Shown: positions 1 to 8,719, counted from the stretch's first letter. The stretch: 64,000 nucleotides of DNA from Streptomyces cupreus (GCF_014257025.1 NZ_JACMSF010000003.1:1-64000), one strand, 5' to 3'. Translations and numbers: made by a program. The notes: generated from the sequence alone by a model not told the origin.

Positions 1-167
1 TTTCCGAAACCGCCGGGCCCTCCGTCGTTCCTCCACCGCTCCCCCACCCGCTCTCCCTCATGGATGGAGCGCAAGTCGAACACAGGGGAGGATTGGATTC
101 CGCAGGTCAGGGGTATGACCGGCTACGACCGTTTCGAGCAGGCCGGCCATGTGGGAGGGACCCCAAC

Positions 168-437
168 ATGCTCTTGGAAGCGCTGAGCTCCGCCATCCTC
201 GGCCTGGCCCTTTCATGGGCGGCGGCCCACCGCCTGCCCCACCGCCTGCCCGCCCGCAAACTGGTCCTGCCGACGGGCATGGCCGGCGCCCTCTTCGGCG
301 CGTTCGTCACGCACACGGCCCTGGACCCGGGAAACCTGTTCCTGATCCTCCTGGGCGCGGCGACAGTCTCAGCGGCGTCGCTCTCGCTCCTGCTCCGCCC
401 GTCGGGAAGACGCCTGGGCCGCTCGGCAACGGCGTAG
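168..437 (+). CDS. Small three-helix membrane protein, unknown function
   Basis: Encodes 89 residues. The start is ATG at 168, preceded by a strong GGGAGGGA ribosome site at 153-160 with 7 bases spacing. The frame stays open upstream but has no ribosome site there. Three hydrophobic stretches are visible, at about residues 4-19, 36-52 and 56-76, separated by a basic, proline-rich linker and ending in an Arg-rich tail, so it is probably an inner-membrane protein. I recognise no family. It stands alone; the next gene is on the other strand. Function cannot be given. Confidence 0.6.
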   Translation: MLLEALSSAILGLALSWAAAHRLPHRLPARKLVLPTGMAGALFGAFVTHTALDPGNLFLILLGAATVSAASLSLLLRPSGRRLGRSATA

Positions 438-474
438 ATCGAAAAGGGCGTTGAGCGGCAAGGGGAAAACTCCC

Positions 475-539
475 TGGGGGCGGGGCTGTGTGCGGCTCCG
501 CCGCGTGGGCGCGACCAGCCCCACGCACCCCGCAGCCGC
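475..539. repeat. Dispersed Streptomyces intergenic GC-rich repeat
   Basis: A G-rich run is followed by a short inverted repeat (GCGGCTCCGCCGC) and the core GCGCGACCAGCC...ACGCACCCCGCAG. I remember this layout as a very common intergenic element of Streptomyces chromosomes. A related copy lies at about 62385-62446 in the opposite orientation. It sits between two genes that converge on it, so it could act as a weak terminator. No gene is encoded in it. Confidence 0.5.
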
Positions 540-571
540 GAATCAAACAGCAACCGCCCCCCACAGAGCGC

Positions 572-1336
572 TTACGCCGCCAACCCAAGCGCAGCCATCC
601 GCTTGGTGTGCGCCTCAGTGATCCGAGAGAACATCCGCCCGACCTCAGCGAGGTCGAACCCGTCGGCCACCCCACCCACCAGCATCGTCGACAGCGCATC
701 CCGATCCGCGACCACCCGCTGGGACTGCGACAGCGCCTCGCCCATCAGCCGTCGCGCCCACAGAGCGAGCCGCCCGCCCACACGAGGATCCGCCTCGATC
801 GCGGCCCGCACCTTCTCCACCGCGAACCCTGCATGCCCCGTGTCGTCCAGCACAGCGAGCACCAGCTCACGCGTGTCCGAGTCGAGCCGGGCCGCGACCT
901 CCCGATAGAAGTCACTGGCGATCGAGTCACCGACGTACGCCTTGACGAGCCCCTCCAGCCAGTCCGACGGCGCCGTCTGCCTGTGGAAGCCGTCCAGCGC
1001 GGCGACGAACGGTTCCATCGCCCGCGTCGGCTCCTCGCCGATCAAGGTCAGCCGGTCGCGCAGCTGCTCGAAGTGATGGAACTCGGCCGACGCCATCTTC
1101 GCCAGCTCCGCCTTGTCCTCCAGCGTCGGCGCCAGCTTGGCGTCCTCCGCGAGCCGTTCGAACGCCGCCAGCTCCCCGTAGGCGAGCGCGCCGAGCAGAT
1201 CGACGACCGCGGCGCGGTACTGCGGGTCGGCGGAGGCCGTCGCCCAGTCCTGGGCGGCGACGCCGGTGTGTTCGACGGGGGCTTCCGAGCTGTCCGCGGC
1301 GGGGTCAGGCTTGTCAGAGGTGGTCATGAAGCGCAC
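572..1336 (-). CDS. Ferritin-like domain protein (MiaE-like fold)
   Basis: Encodes 254 residues from a GTG at 1336, 11 bases after GGAG; an in-frame ATG at 1327 gives 251 residues but has no clear ribosome site. The body is all-helical with metal-ligand-type motifs of the ferritin-like superfamily: GELAAFE near residue 55, EFHHFEQL at 85-92, and DDTGHAGF in the second half. Known members include tRNA hydroxylase MiaE and other di-iron four-helix bundles. Whether it binds iron or hydroxylates anything is not shown by the sequence. It is transcribed away from the RNA helicase; a shared intergenic region of about 390 bp separates them. Confidence 0.8.
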   Translation of the reverse strand: MRFMTTSDKPDPAADSSEAPVEHTGVAAQDWATASADPQYRAAVVDLLGALAYGELAAFERLAEDAKLAPTLEDKAELAKMASAEFHHFEQLRDRLTLIGEEPTRAMEPFVAALDGFHRQTAPSDWLEGLVKAYVGDSIASDFYREVAARLDSDTRELVLAVLDDTGHAGFAVEKVRAAIEADPRVGGRLALWARRLMGEALSQSQRVVADRDALSTMLVGGVADGFDLAEVGRMFSRITEAHTKRMAALGLAA

Positions 1337-1726
1337 AATAGCCCGCTCTCCGCGCGGGGGAAGTCCCTGGTCAATCAGTGTGACGACGACTACGTGACCA
1401 ATTCGGCCATCGCATGTGCGCGATTCCGGGGTATGGTGGTAATGCGCCTGCTGAGTACGTCGACGTAATTCGACGGTGTCTCGACGGGCCGCACGTATGA
1501 GGATGCCCGGTCGGTGGCCCGATCGGCTCCGACCCGACAGCCCCTCGTCCGTACGGCACAGTGCGTACGGATTCCCGGGGGGACACCCTCAGCGGTACGA
1601 GCGCTAGAGCGTCGGCAGTGGTCCCGTGCCTTACGGCCCGACCGTATGGCAGCCGACGTCCCCCGGCACGGTCCGTCAAAGACCCCCGCGCTCGCCTCGC
1701 ACCGCGCACACAGAAGAGGCAGCACC
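1337..1726. other. Intergenic region upstream of the RNA helicase
   Basis: This 390-bp divergent region lies between the ferritin-like gene and the helicase. It contains an 8-bp inverted repeat, TCCGTACG at 1548-1555 paired with CGTACGGA at 1564-1571. It has no ORF with a convincing ribosome site. It must hold both promoters, but I see no consensus -35/-10 pair. The helicase reading frame stays open through part of it, which explains why longer helicase starts (for example ATG at 1646) could be annotated. It may be a long 5' leader. Confidence 0.4.
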
Positions 1727-4174
1727 CTGACTACGACTTTCCGCGATCTCGGGATTCTCACCGAGACGGCCGAGGCCCTCGAAGCCGTCGGCATCATCAA
1801 CCCCTTCCCCATCCAGGAGATGACGCTCCCCGTCGCCCTCTCCGGCACGGACGTCATCGGCCAGGCCAAGACCGGCACCGGCAAGACGCTGGGCTTCGGC
1901 CTTCCGCTTCTTGAGCGCGTCACCGTTCCCGCCGACGTCGAGGCCGGGCGCGCCAAGCCCGAGGACCTCACCGACGCCCCGCAGGCGCTCGTCGTCGTCC
2001 CCACGCGCGAGCTCTGCACGCAGGTCACCAACGACCTGCTGACCGCCGGCAAGGTGCGTAACGTCCGCGTTCTCGCGATCTACGGCGGCCGTGCCTACGA
2101 GCCTCAGGTCGAGGCCCTGAAGAAGGGCGTCGACGTCATCGTCGGCACCCCGGGCCGGCTGCTGGACCTCGCGGGCCAGAAGAAGCTCAACCTCAAGCAC
2201 ATCAAGGCGCTCGTCCTCGACGAGGCCGACGAGATGCTCGACCTGGGCTTCCTGCCCGACGTCGAGAAGATCATCGACATGCTGCCGGCCCGCCGTCAGA
2301 CCATGCTGTTCTCGGCGACCATGCCGGGCGCGGTCATCGGCCTGGCGCGCCGCTACATGTCGCAGCCCACGCACATCCGCGCCACCGCGCCGGACGACGA
2401 GGGCGTGACGGTCGCGAACATCTCGCAGCACGTGTACCGCGCGCACAACATGGACAAGCCCGAGATGGTCGCACGCATACTGCAGGCCGACGGCCGGGGA
2501 CTGGCCATGGTCTTCTGCCGTACGAAGCGCACCGCCGCCGATCTCGCCGACCAGCTCAAGCAGCGTGGCTTCGCCTCCGGCGCGGTCCACGGCGACCTGG
2601 GCCAGGGCGCCCGTGAGCAGGCACTGCGCGCCTTCCGCAACGGCAAGGTGGACGTCCTCGTCTGCACCGACGTCGCCGCCCGCGGTATCGACGTCGAGGG
2701 CGTGACGCACGTCATCAACTACCAGTCGCCGGAAGACGAGAAGACGTATCTGCACCGTGTCGGCCGTACGGGCCGCGCGGGCGCGTCGGGTACGGCGATC
2801 ACGCTCGTCGACTGGGACGACATCCCGCGCTGGCAGCTGATCAACAAGGCGCTGGAGCTCAGCTTCAACGACCCGCCGGAGACGTACTCCACCTCCCCGC
2901 ACTTCTTCGAGGAGCTGAACATCCCCGCGGGCACCAAGGGGGTCCTGCCGCGCTCGGAGCGGACGCGCGCCGGTCTTGAGGCGGAGGAGCTCGAGGACCT
3001 CGGCGAGACCGGCGGTCGCGGTGCGCGTGGGCGTGGCCGGGGCGGTCGTGGTGACGGCCGGGACGAGTCCCGTTCCGCCGACCGCGAGCGTTCGGACCGC
3101 ACCCCGCGCCGTCGCCGCCGCACTCGCGGCGGGTCCGCGCTGGACCCGAACGCGGCTCCGGCACCGGCCGGCACGGACGCGCCCGAGGCTGCTCCGGCGG
3201 CCGAGGAGGCCACCGCGACCCGCACCCCGCGCCGCCGTCGCCGCACCCGTGGCGGGGCAGCACCGGAGTCGGTGCCGACGACGTCCACGGTGACGGAGTC
3301 GGCGGAGGCCGCGGTGGACACCGCCGAGGCGATCACCGAGGAGGCCCCGGCCAAGCCGCGCCGCCGCCGCACCCGCAAGTCCACGGAGCCGACGGTGATT
3401 TCGGTGGAGCAGACGGTCGTGGAGACCCCGGCACCGCCGGCAGAGCCCACGGAGTCCGAGCCGGAGCCCGCCAAGCCGCGCCGCCGCACCCGCAAGACGG
3501 CCGAACCGGCCGCGGAGGCCGCGGTCGACACCGCGGAGACGGCAGAGGCAAGGCCGCGCCGCACCCGCAAGGCGGCTGAGGCCCCGGTCGACACCGCCGA
3601 GACGACGGAAGCCAAGCCGCGCCGCACGCGTAAGGCGGCGGAGGCCGCGGTCGACACGGCCGAAGCCACCGAGGCCAAGCCGAAGACGCGCCGCACCCGC
3701 AAGGCCGTAGAGACGGCCCCCGAGCCGGAGGCGACCACCGAGGCAAAGCCCCGCCGCACCCGCAAGGCAACGACAGCCGCCGAGACCGCGGTCGACACCG
3801 CCGAAGCCACCGAGGCCAAGCCGAAGACGCGCCGCACCCGCAAGGCCGTAGAGACGGCCCCCGAGCCGGAGGCGACCACCGAGGCAAAGCCCCGCCGCAC
3901 CCGCAAGGCAACGGCAACCGCCGAGACCGCGCTGGACACCGCCGAAGCCACCGAGGCCAAGCCCAAGGTCCGCCGCACTCGCAAGGTCGCCGCGACGGCG
4001 CCCGAGCCGGAGGCTGCCGCCGAGGCCAAGCCGAGGACGCGCCGCACCCGCAAGGTGACCGAGCCGGCCGGCATCCCGGCCCAGGCCACGGAAGCCCCGG
4101 AGGTCGCCGAGGCGAAGCCCAAGGTCCGCCGTACCCGCAAGGCCACGGTCGCCGCAGAGCCCACGGAGAGCTGA
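1727..4174 (+). CDS. DEAD-box ATP-dependent RNA helicase with long basic repeat tail
   Basis: Unwinds RNA duplexes using ATP. Motifs appear in order: Q-motif region NPFPIQ, AKTGTGKT, PTREL, DEAD, SAT, and HRVGRTGR, completing the two RecA-like domains by about residue 385. The remaining half is low-complexity: RGRGGRGDGRD, then many basic RRTRK blocks separated by acidic Ala/Glu/Thr spacers, probably an RNA-binding tail. A 141-bp (47-codon) unit is repeated almost exactly. The conserved protein begins LTTTFRDLGIL, and CTG at 1727 follows GAAGAGG at 7 bases, so I chose CTG. ATG at 1646 is the nearest upstream ATG but lacks a ribosome site. A strong terminator follows. Confidence 0.9.
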   Translation: MTTTFRDLGILTETAEALEAVGIINPFPIQEMTLPVALSGTDVIGQAKTGTGKTLGFGLPLLERVTVPADVEAGRAKPEDLTDAPQALVVVPTRELCTQVTNDLLTAGKVRNVRVLAIYGGRAYEPQVEALKKGVDVIVGTPGRLLDLAGQKKLNLKHIKALVLDEADEMLDLGFLPDVEKIIDMLPARRQTMLFSATMPGAVIGLARRYMSQPTHIRATAPDDEGVTVANISQHVYRAHNMDKPEMVARILQADGRGLAMVFCRTKRTAADLADQLKQRGFASGAVHGDLGQGAREQALRAFRNGKVDVLVCTDVAARGIDVEGVTHVINYQSPEDEKTYLHRVGRTGRAGASGTAITLVDWDDIPRWQLINKALELSFNDPPETYSTSPHFFEELNIPAGTKGVLPRSERTRAGLEAEELEDLGETGGRGARGRGRGGRGDGRDESRSADRERSDRTPRRRRRTRGGSALDPNAAPAPAGTDAPEAAPAAEEATATRTPRRRRRTRGGAAPESVPTTSTVTESAEAAVDTAEAITEEAPAKPRRRRTRKSTEPTVISVEQTVVETPAPPAEPTESEPEPAKPRRRTRKTAEPAAEAAVDTAETAEARPRRTRKAAEAPVDTAETTEAKPRRTRKAAEAAVDTAEATEAKPKTRRTRKAVETAPEPEATTEAKPRRTRKATTAAETAVDTAEATEAKPKTRRTRKAVETAPEPEATTEAKPRRTRKATATAETALDTAEATEAKPKVRRTRKVAATAPEPEAAAEAKPRTRRTRKVTEPAGIPAQATEAPEVAEAKPKVRRTRKATVAAEPTES
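3646..4068 (+). repeat. 47-codon tandem repeats within helicase tail
   Basis: Two nearly identical 141-bp units lie at about 3646-3786 and 3787-3927, followed by a degenerate third unit to about 4068. Within them, 3661-3772 and 3802-3913 match over about 112 bp. Each unit encodes AVDTAEATEAKPK, RRTRKAVETAPEPEATTEAK and PRRTRKAT, i.e. two basic boxes per unit. Array length is likely to vary between strains by slippage or recombination. Confidence 0.85.
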
Positions 4175-4182
4175 TCTCCCAC

Positions 4183-4225
4183 GCGAACGGCCCGGTCCCA
4201 CCCCGAGTGGGACCGGGCCGTTCGC
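4183..4225 (+). terminator. Rho-independent terminator after helicase
   Basis: A perfect 18-bp stem (4183-4200 with 4208-4225), 7-base loop, followed by TTTCC. It lies 8 bases after the helicase stop codon. Confidence 0.9.
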
Positions 4226-4294
4226 TTTCCCCGGCCTTGGCCACCCCGCCCACCCACGAAAGAACCCGGCCTCCAACCCCGCTACCCTCACCCC

Positions 4295-5152
4295 GTGACG
4301 ACCCCCGCCCCACCCCCCGACGCCCGCGCTCACCAACTCCGCACCCCCCGCGGAGCCTTCGCCGTGGTCGACTCCCCCGTACCCCCCGGAGTGGAACAGC
4401 GTGGCGTCGCCCTGCTCCTCCCCGGCTTCACGGGCAGCAAAGAGGACTTCGCCCTCCTGCACGCACCGCTGGCAGCGCGCGGTTACCGGAGCGTGGCCAT
4501 CGACGGACGGGGACAGTACGAGTCGGACGGGCCCGCCGACGACGAATCCGCTTACGCACGAGAAGAGTTGGCGCTGGACGTCCTCGCGCAGGCCGAAGCC
4601 GTCGGCGCCCCCGCCCATCTGCTCGGGCACTCCTTCGGCGGCCAGATCGCCCGTGCCGCCGTTCTCCTCGACGCCTCTCCCTTCCGGTCCCTGACGCTCG
4701 TCGCGTCCGGGCCGGCCCAGATCTCCGTGCCCCAGCAGCAGCGCGTCAAACTGCTCCGCGACGCGCTCGCCGTGATGACGATGCCGGAGGTGTGGGAGGC
4801 GATCCTGGCCATGGGACCGCCGGAGGAGGTCGGCGGACCTGCCCGCGGGATCGGCGGCATCGACCAGCTGCGCCGACGCTGGCTCGGCAACAAGCCCGCC
4901 CAACTCCGAGCCGCGGGCCACCAGTTGTGCACCGAGCCGGACCGCGTCGCCGAACTCGCCGCCGTACCGCTGCCGTTCCATGTCCTGTCGGGCGAGAAGG
5001 ACGACACCTGGCCCGTGCCGCTCCTCGACGACATGGCCCTGCGGCTCGGCGCCCGCCGCACCGTCATCCCCGGCGCCGAGCACTCCCCCAACGCCGAACA
5101 GCCCCTCGCCACCGCCGACGCCCTCGCCGACTTCTGGGACGGCAACGGCTAG
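4295..5152 (+). CDS. Alpha/beta hydrolase
   Basis: Encodes 285 residues from GTG at 4295. It has the alpha/beta hydrolase layout: the oxyanion-strand region LLLPGFTGSKED near residue 45, nucleophile elbow GHSFGG, acid candidate in SGEKDDTW, and histidine in GAEHSPNAE near the C-terminus. These give a complete Ser-Asp-His triad. The substrate cannot be read from the sequence; ester, thioester or other small-molecule hydrolysis are all possible. It converges on the NYN-domain gene, and the two stop codons overlap (5149-5152), so there is no room for a terminator between them. Confidence 0.85.
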   Translation: MTTPAPPPDARAHQLRTPRGAFAVVDSPVPPGVEQRGVALLLPGFTGSKEDFALLHAPLAARGYRSVAIDGRGQYESDGPADDESAYAREELALDVLAQAEAVGAPAHLLGHSFGGQIARAAVLLDASPFRSLTLVASGPAQISVPQQQRVKLLRDALAVMTMPEVWEAILAMGPPEEVGGPARGIGGIDQLRRRWLGNKPAQLRAAGHQLCTEPDRVAELAAVPLPFHVLSGEKDDTWPVPLLDDMALRLGARRTVIPGAEHSPNAEQPLATADALADFWDGNG

Positions 5153-6048
5153 TACTGCGCCTGCAAGTGCTCCCAGAACCCGTCCCGCAGCGCCCGCCGC
5201 AGGTCCGCCTGCCCGCGCAGGGAGTACTGGAGAAGCCCCTCCGCCTCCACCAGCAGGTCCTGGTCGACGGAGCCCGGCAGATAGGGGTGCCCGGGCAGGA
5301 GTTCCACCAGGGACTCCCTGCCCCGGGCCGCCAGCCACTTCGCCGCGATCTGCGCGCCCACGAAGCGGACGTCCTCGCGGGTGGGCCGGGCCGCCGTGCT
5401 CTCGTAGGCGGCCGTGCGCCGGGAGACGTACGGCTTGAAGAAGTCGAGGTCGAAGGTGCGCTGGCTGTCGACCTCCCAGAGCAGCGGCTCGGCCTGGTTG
5501 CGTCCCTCCGGCGCCTCGATGCCCCACAGGTGGACCCGGGCGCCGTACCCCTGCGCCGCCTCCACCGCGGAGACCAGGTCCTCGTCGCCGCCGAGGAGCG
5601 CCGCGTCGCTGATGGCGCGGTGCCGGGCGAGTGACTCCAGATCGCTGCGGATCAGGGAGTCGACGCCCTTCTGCTGGTTGTTGGCGTTGAGGTTGCCGAG
5701 CCGCACCTTCACGTCCGGCAGCTCGGCGATCGACTGCTGTTCCGCCGTGTGGATACGGCGTCTCGCGCCGTCGTACCAGTAGACGCGCAGCAGTCTGCTG
5801 TCCGCGAAGATCGTCCGGGCGCGGTCGATGAGGGCCTCGATCAGGCCCTCGGCGTCCAGGTCGAAGGCGCGCCGGTCCTCGGTCCCGGCGACCAGCCGGC
5901 CCGCGGCCGCGTACAGATACCCCGCGTCGACGAAGATCGCATGGGTCGAGGGTGTCTTCGCCACCTCGGCGAGCATGCGCTGGAGCAACGCGTTGGTGCG
6001 GTCGATACGGGCGCCGAGCGCCGTGAGGTCGTCGTTCATCGCTTCCAT
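5149..6048 (-). CDS. NYN-domain (PIN-like) protein, putative RNase
   Basis: Encodes 299 residues from ATG at 6048, with alternatives GTG 6063 and ATG 6039. The N-terminal domain shows the NYN/PIN-like pattern: AIFVDAGYLYAA near residue 40 (first acidic site), KGVDSLIRSDL, and LLGGDEDLVSAVEAAQ (later acidic site). These acidic residues bind metal in PIN-like nucleases. The C-terminal part, with FVGAQIAAKWLA and LPGSVDQDLLVEAEG, matches the LOTUS-like extension I associate with bacterial members. An RNA target is likely by family but not shown here. It is a single gene, divergent from the 50-residue small protein. Confidence 0.8.
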   Translation of the reverse strand: MEAMNDDLTALGARIDRTNALLQRMLAEVAKTPSTHAIFVDAGYLYAAAGRLVAGTEDRRAFDLDAEGLIEALIDRARTIFADSRLLRVYWYDGARRRIHTAEQQSIAELPDVKVRLGNLNANNQQKGVDSLIRSDLESLARHRAISDAALLGGDEDLVSAVEAAQGYGARVHLWGIEAPEGRNQAEPLLWEVDSQRTFDLDFFKPYVSRRTAAYESTAARPTREDVRFVGAQIAAKWLAARGRESLVELLPGHPYLPGSVDQDLLVEAEGLLQYSLRGQADLRRALRDGFWEHLQAQY

Positions 6049-6214
6049 TGTCCCGGCGGTCACGCTGCGAACACAACCGGTCCCGCTCGGTCCCCCACGT
6101 GCCGCTTACCGGTCAGTAATTAGCCGTTCGAAAAATTTCTTTAGCGTAGGGAATGTTTGTAACACGCAAGCCGTTGACTCCTACGTATCAAGGAACCAGA
6201 CGAAGGGAGAAGCG

Positions 6215-6367
6215 ATGCGCTTCGAGATCATGCGACTCGATGAGGTCGACGGTACGACCGTGGACAGCACCGTCGTGGATGCCGCCTCCGTCAACCGTAT
6301 CGTTCAGCAGGCCGCAGCGATCGGACAGCGGCTGTGGATCCGCCCGGCCGAGGCCTCCGCCTCGTAA
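6215..6367 (+). CDS. Conserved 50-residue small protein
   Basis: Begins MRFEIMRLDEVDGTTVDSTV and has RLWIRPAEA near its end. ATG at 6215 follows AAGGGAGA at 6203-6210. It looks like a soluble small alpha/beta protein with no signal peptide or membrane segment. I recall near-identical proteins across Streptomyces but no function. It is a monocistronic unit bounded upstream by an AT-richer stretch (6118-6170) and downstream by a strong terminator, which suggests high independent expression. Confidence 0.75.
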   Translation: MRFEIMRLDEVDGTTVDSTVVDAASVNRIVQQAAAIGQRLWIRPAEASAS

Positions 6368-6388
6368 CCCGGATCCGCCCAAAAGTTC

Positions 6389-6423
6389 CAGGGCCCCGTA
6401 CGGAAACGCCGTACGGGGCCCTG
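6389..6423. terminator. Bidirectional terminator
   Basis: A 15-bp perfect stem (6389-6403 with 6409-6423) with a 5-base loop and an AAAA run on the left. It lies between the small protein gene and the convergent marC-type gene, and can serve both. Confidence 0.85.
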
Positions 6424-6436
6424 TGCATGTCAGCGG

Positions 6437-7042
6437 TCAGCTCGCCTGGATCACCTGCGTGACGCCGTTGATGATCTGCTGCACGGCGATCGCGGAGAGC
6501 ATCATGCCCGCGAGCCGGGTCACCAGCACCACACCGCCGTCCTTGATGAGCCGGATGATCAGCAGCGAGTACCGCATCACCAGCCACAGCACGACATGGA
6601 TGGCGAGAATCGCCGTCCACACCGAGACCTGCATGGCCACGCTGTCGGCCTTCTGCACGGCCAGGATGACGGACACGATCGCACCGGGCCCCGCCAGCAG
6701 CGGCATGCCCAGCGGTACGAGGGCGACATTGACGTCCTTGGTCTGCTTCGGCTCGTCCGTCTTGCCGGTGAGCAGGTCCAGCGCGATGAGCAGGAGCAGC
6801 AGCCCGCCCGCGATCATCAGCGCGGGCACGGACACATGCAGATAGTTCAGGATCTGGTGGCCGAGCAGCCCGAAGACGGTGATCACTCCGCCGGCCACAC
6901 AGACGGCCTGGAACGCCATCCGCTTCTGCACCTTCGCGGGGCGTCCCGAGGTCAGCGCCAGGAAGATCGGGGTGATCCCAGGGGGATCCATGATGACAAA
7001 AAGGGTCAGAAAGAGAGAGCCGAAGACGGCAACGTCGAACAT
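6437..7042 (-). CDS. MarC family integral membrane protein
   Basis: Encodes 201 residues with six hydrophobic helices and the MarC hallmarks: an MDPPGITPIFLALT motif near the N-terminus and PLGMPLLAGPGAI in the middle. MarC-family proteins (UPF0056) are inner-membrane proteins whose transported substrate is not established; the old link to multiple antibiotic resistance has been withdrawn. It lies 50 bp downstream of the PHP phosphoesterase on the same strand, so the two may be co-transcribed. Confidence 0.9.
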   Translation of the reverse strand: MFDVAVFGSLFLTLFVIMDPPGITPIFLALTSGRPAKVQKRMAFQAVCVAGGVITVFGLLGHQILNYLHVSVPALMIAGGLLLLLIALDLLTGKTDEPKQTKDVNVALVPLGMPLLAGPGAIVSVILAVQKADSVAMQVSVWTAILAIHVVLWLVMRYSLLIIRLIKDGGVVLVTRLAGMMLSAIAVQQIINGVTQVIQAS

Positions 7043-7092
7043 CAGTGAGGCCTTGCGAAGAAACGAACGGGGGTGAGTGTGAGGGGGGTGCC

Positions 7093-7950
7093 TCAGGCTC
7101 CGCCGGTCCCGGGGACCGGGAACGCCCCGGTCGCGCGCCGTGTGATCTCGCCGTAGACGTCGGGGTCGGTCGTGTACTCGCCGAGCACACAGGTCTTGCG
7201 GCTGCCGTGGTAGTCGCTGGAGCCCGTCATCAGCAGACCGAGCTCCTTGCCGAGGCCGCGCAGCCGCGCCCGGGTGTCCGGGTCGTGGTCCATGTGGTCG
7301 ACCTCGATGCCGTCGAGTCCGGCCGCGGCGAGTTCCGCGACGGCAGACTCGGGGACCGTACGGCCCCGCTTGGCTGCCGCCGGGTGCGCGAACACGGCGA
7401 CTCCGCCCGCGCCCTTGATCAGCCGGATCGCCTCGAAGGGATCCGTCTCGTGCTTCTCCACGAAGGCCCGCCCGCCGTCGGCCAGCCAGTCCTGCGTGAA
7501 GGCGTCGCCCACGGTCGGCACGACCCCGAGCTCGACCAGCGCGGTGGCGACATGCGGCCGCCCGACGGAACCGTCCCCGGCGATCCGCAGGACCTGTTCC
7601 CAGGTCACCGGCACACCCAGCTCGTTCAGCTTGGCGACCATCCCCTTCGCCCGCGGCACCCGGTCGTCCCGCACCAGCTCCCGCTCGGCGAGCAGCGCCG
7701 GCTCCTCGGGATCGAAGAGGTAGGCCAGCATGTGCATGCTGATCCCGTCGATACGACAGGACAGTTCGGCACCGGTGACGAGCGTGAGCCCCTCGGGCAG
7801 CGCGGCGATGGCCTCGGCGTACCCACGGGTGGTGTCGTGATCGGTGAGCGCCACGACGTCAAGACCGGCAGCGGCGGCGTTGCGCACCAGCTCAGCCGGG
7901 CTGTCCGTACCGTCGGAAGCGGTGGAGTGGGTGTGCAGATCGATACGCAC
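7093..7950 (-). CDS. PHP-domain phosphoesterase (RNase AM / TrpH type)
   Basis: Encodes 285 residues from GTG at 7950, which follows GGAG at 7 bases; the longer open frame to 8010 is not conserved-looking. Polymerase-and-histidinol-phosphatase metal motifs are present: DLHTHSTASDGT at residues 4-15, LTDHDT around 35, GRPHV, FAHPAAAKRG, and TGSSDYHG near the end. Characterised relatives are metal-dependent 3',5'-nucleotide phosphatases or 5'-3' exoribonucleases (YciV). Substrate here is inferred. Probably in an operon with the marC-type gene. Confidence 0.87.
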   Translation of the reverse strand: MRIDLHTHSTASDGTDSPAELVRNAAAAGLDVVALTDHDTTRGYAEAIAALPEGLTLVTGAELSCRIDGISMHMLAYLFDPEEPALLAERELVRDDRVPRAKGMVAKLNELGVPVTWEQVLRIAGDGSVGRPHVATALVELGVVPTVGDAFTQDWLADGGRAFVEKHETDPFEAIRLIKGAGGVAVFAHPAAAKRGRTVPESAVAELAAAGLDGIEVDHMDHDPDTRARLRGLGKELGLLMTGSSDYHGSRKTCVLGEYTTDPDVYGEITRRATGAFPVPGTGGA

Positions 7951-8077
7951 GCGCGAGCTCCAACGGGGACGGACGGAAAGGGGACACGCCAAGGATAGCG
8001 GCTGATTCACCCACCCGTGTCACACCCGCTCTCCAGGTTCACTTCTTACGAACCGGCCGTGCCGGGGCCCGGGCGCC

Positions 8078-8719
8078 CTACGGCTCGAGCAAGCGCGGCG
8101 ACAAGGCTCCGCATGGCACCAGGTCCACCTCGGCCCCCGCATCCCGCAGATCCGTCAGCACCAGCTCGTCGTACATCAGCAGACCCGTCTGCTCGGGCCA
8201 CACCACGGCCCACAGCCACAGCCCCAGGGCCTCGCCGGCGAACACGGCACGGTCGTCCGGCGTCTTGTTGACATGCCACAGCGGAGTCGGCCGCCCCGCC
8301 GCCAGCACCTTGGTCTGAGCCGGCTTCTCGACGTTCATGTACGGCCCCGGATCCGGCCCGTCGATGCCCGCGTACCGCGCTCCGAGCCCGACCCCGAGCT
8401 CCTCGGCGACCAGGATCAGCTCGCCCATACCGCCCAGCGGACCGGGGCCGGTGCAGGCGACGGCGGTCGCGCGTCCCCCACTGCGGTCGTCGCCCGCGCA
8501 GGCGACACCCGTGAACAGCCAGCCGACCGGCAAGGGCCACGGCATCCACACCGGCACCTGGGTGCGATGCACGACGACGCTGAGAGCCTCGACGCTGGGC
8601 GGGATCACGGGCTGCAGCGGATGCACGGTGCCATGAACATCGCACTGCCAGGAATCGGCGAAGAGTCCGGGAGCCCTGACCCGGCCACCACACTTCGGGC
8701 AACTGGGTTCGCCCCTCAT
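8078..8719 (-). CDS. Zinc-ribbon protein of a Streptomyces family (DUF6758-like)
   Basis: Encodes 213 residues starting MRGEPSCPKCGGRVRAPG. CPKC at residues 7-10, followed by CDVH at about 26-29, looks like a small zinc ribbon. The rest is rich in Trp and Pro with GWLFTGVACAGDDRSGG and LWLWAVVWPEQ, and has no transmembrane pattern strong enough to call. I associate it with an uncharacterised Streptomyces family; function unknown. It is a single gene, with a transporter remnant upstream. Confidence 0.75.
   Translation of the reverse strand: MRGEPSCPKCGGRVRAPGLFADSWQCDVHGTVHPLQPVIPPSVEALSVVVHRTQVPVWMPWPLPVGWLFTGVACAGDDRSGGRATAVACTGPGPLGGMGELILVAEELGVGLGARYAGIDGPDPGPYMNVEKPAQTKVLAAGRPTPLWHVNKTPDDRAVFAGEALGLWLWAVVWPEQTGLLMYDELVLTDLRDAGAEVDLVPCGALSPRLLEP

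Noticed and set aside
1676..6076. Very long minus-strand open frame of 1,466 codons across the helicase and hydrolase genes
   Set aside because: It is antisense to clear genes on both strands; the protein is Arg/Gly/Ala-rich and repetitive because high-GC sequence lacks stops. The real gene at its left end region is the NYN protein in another frame.
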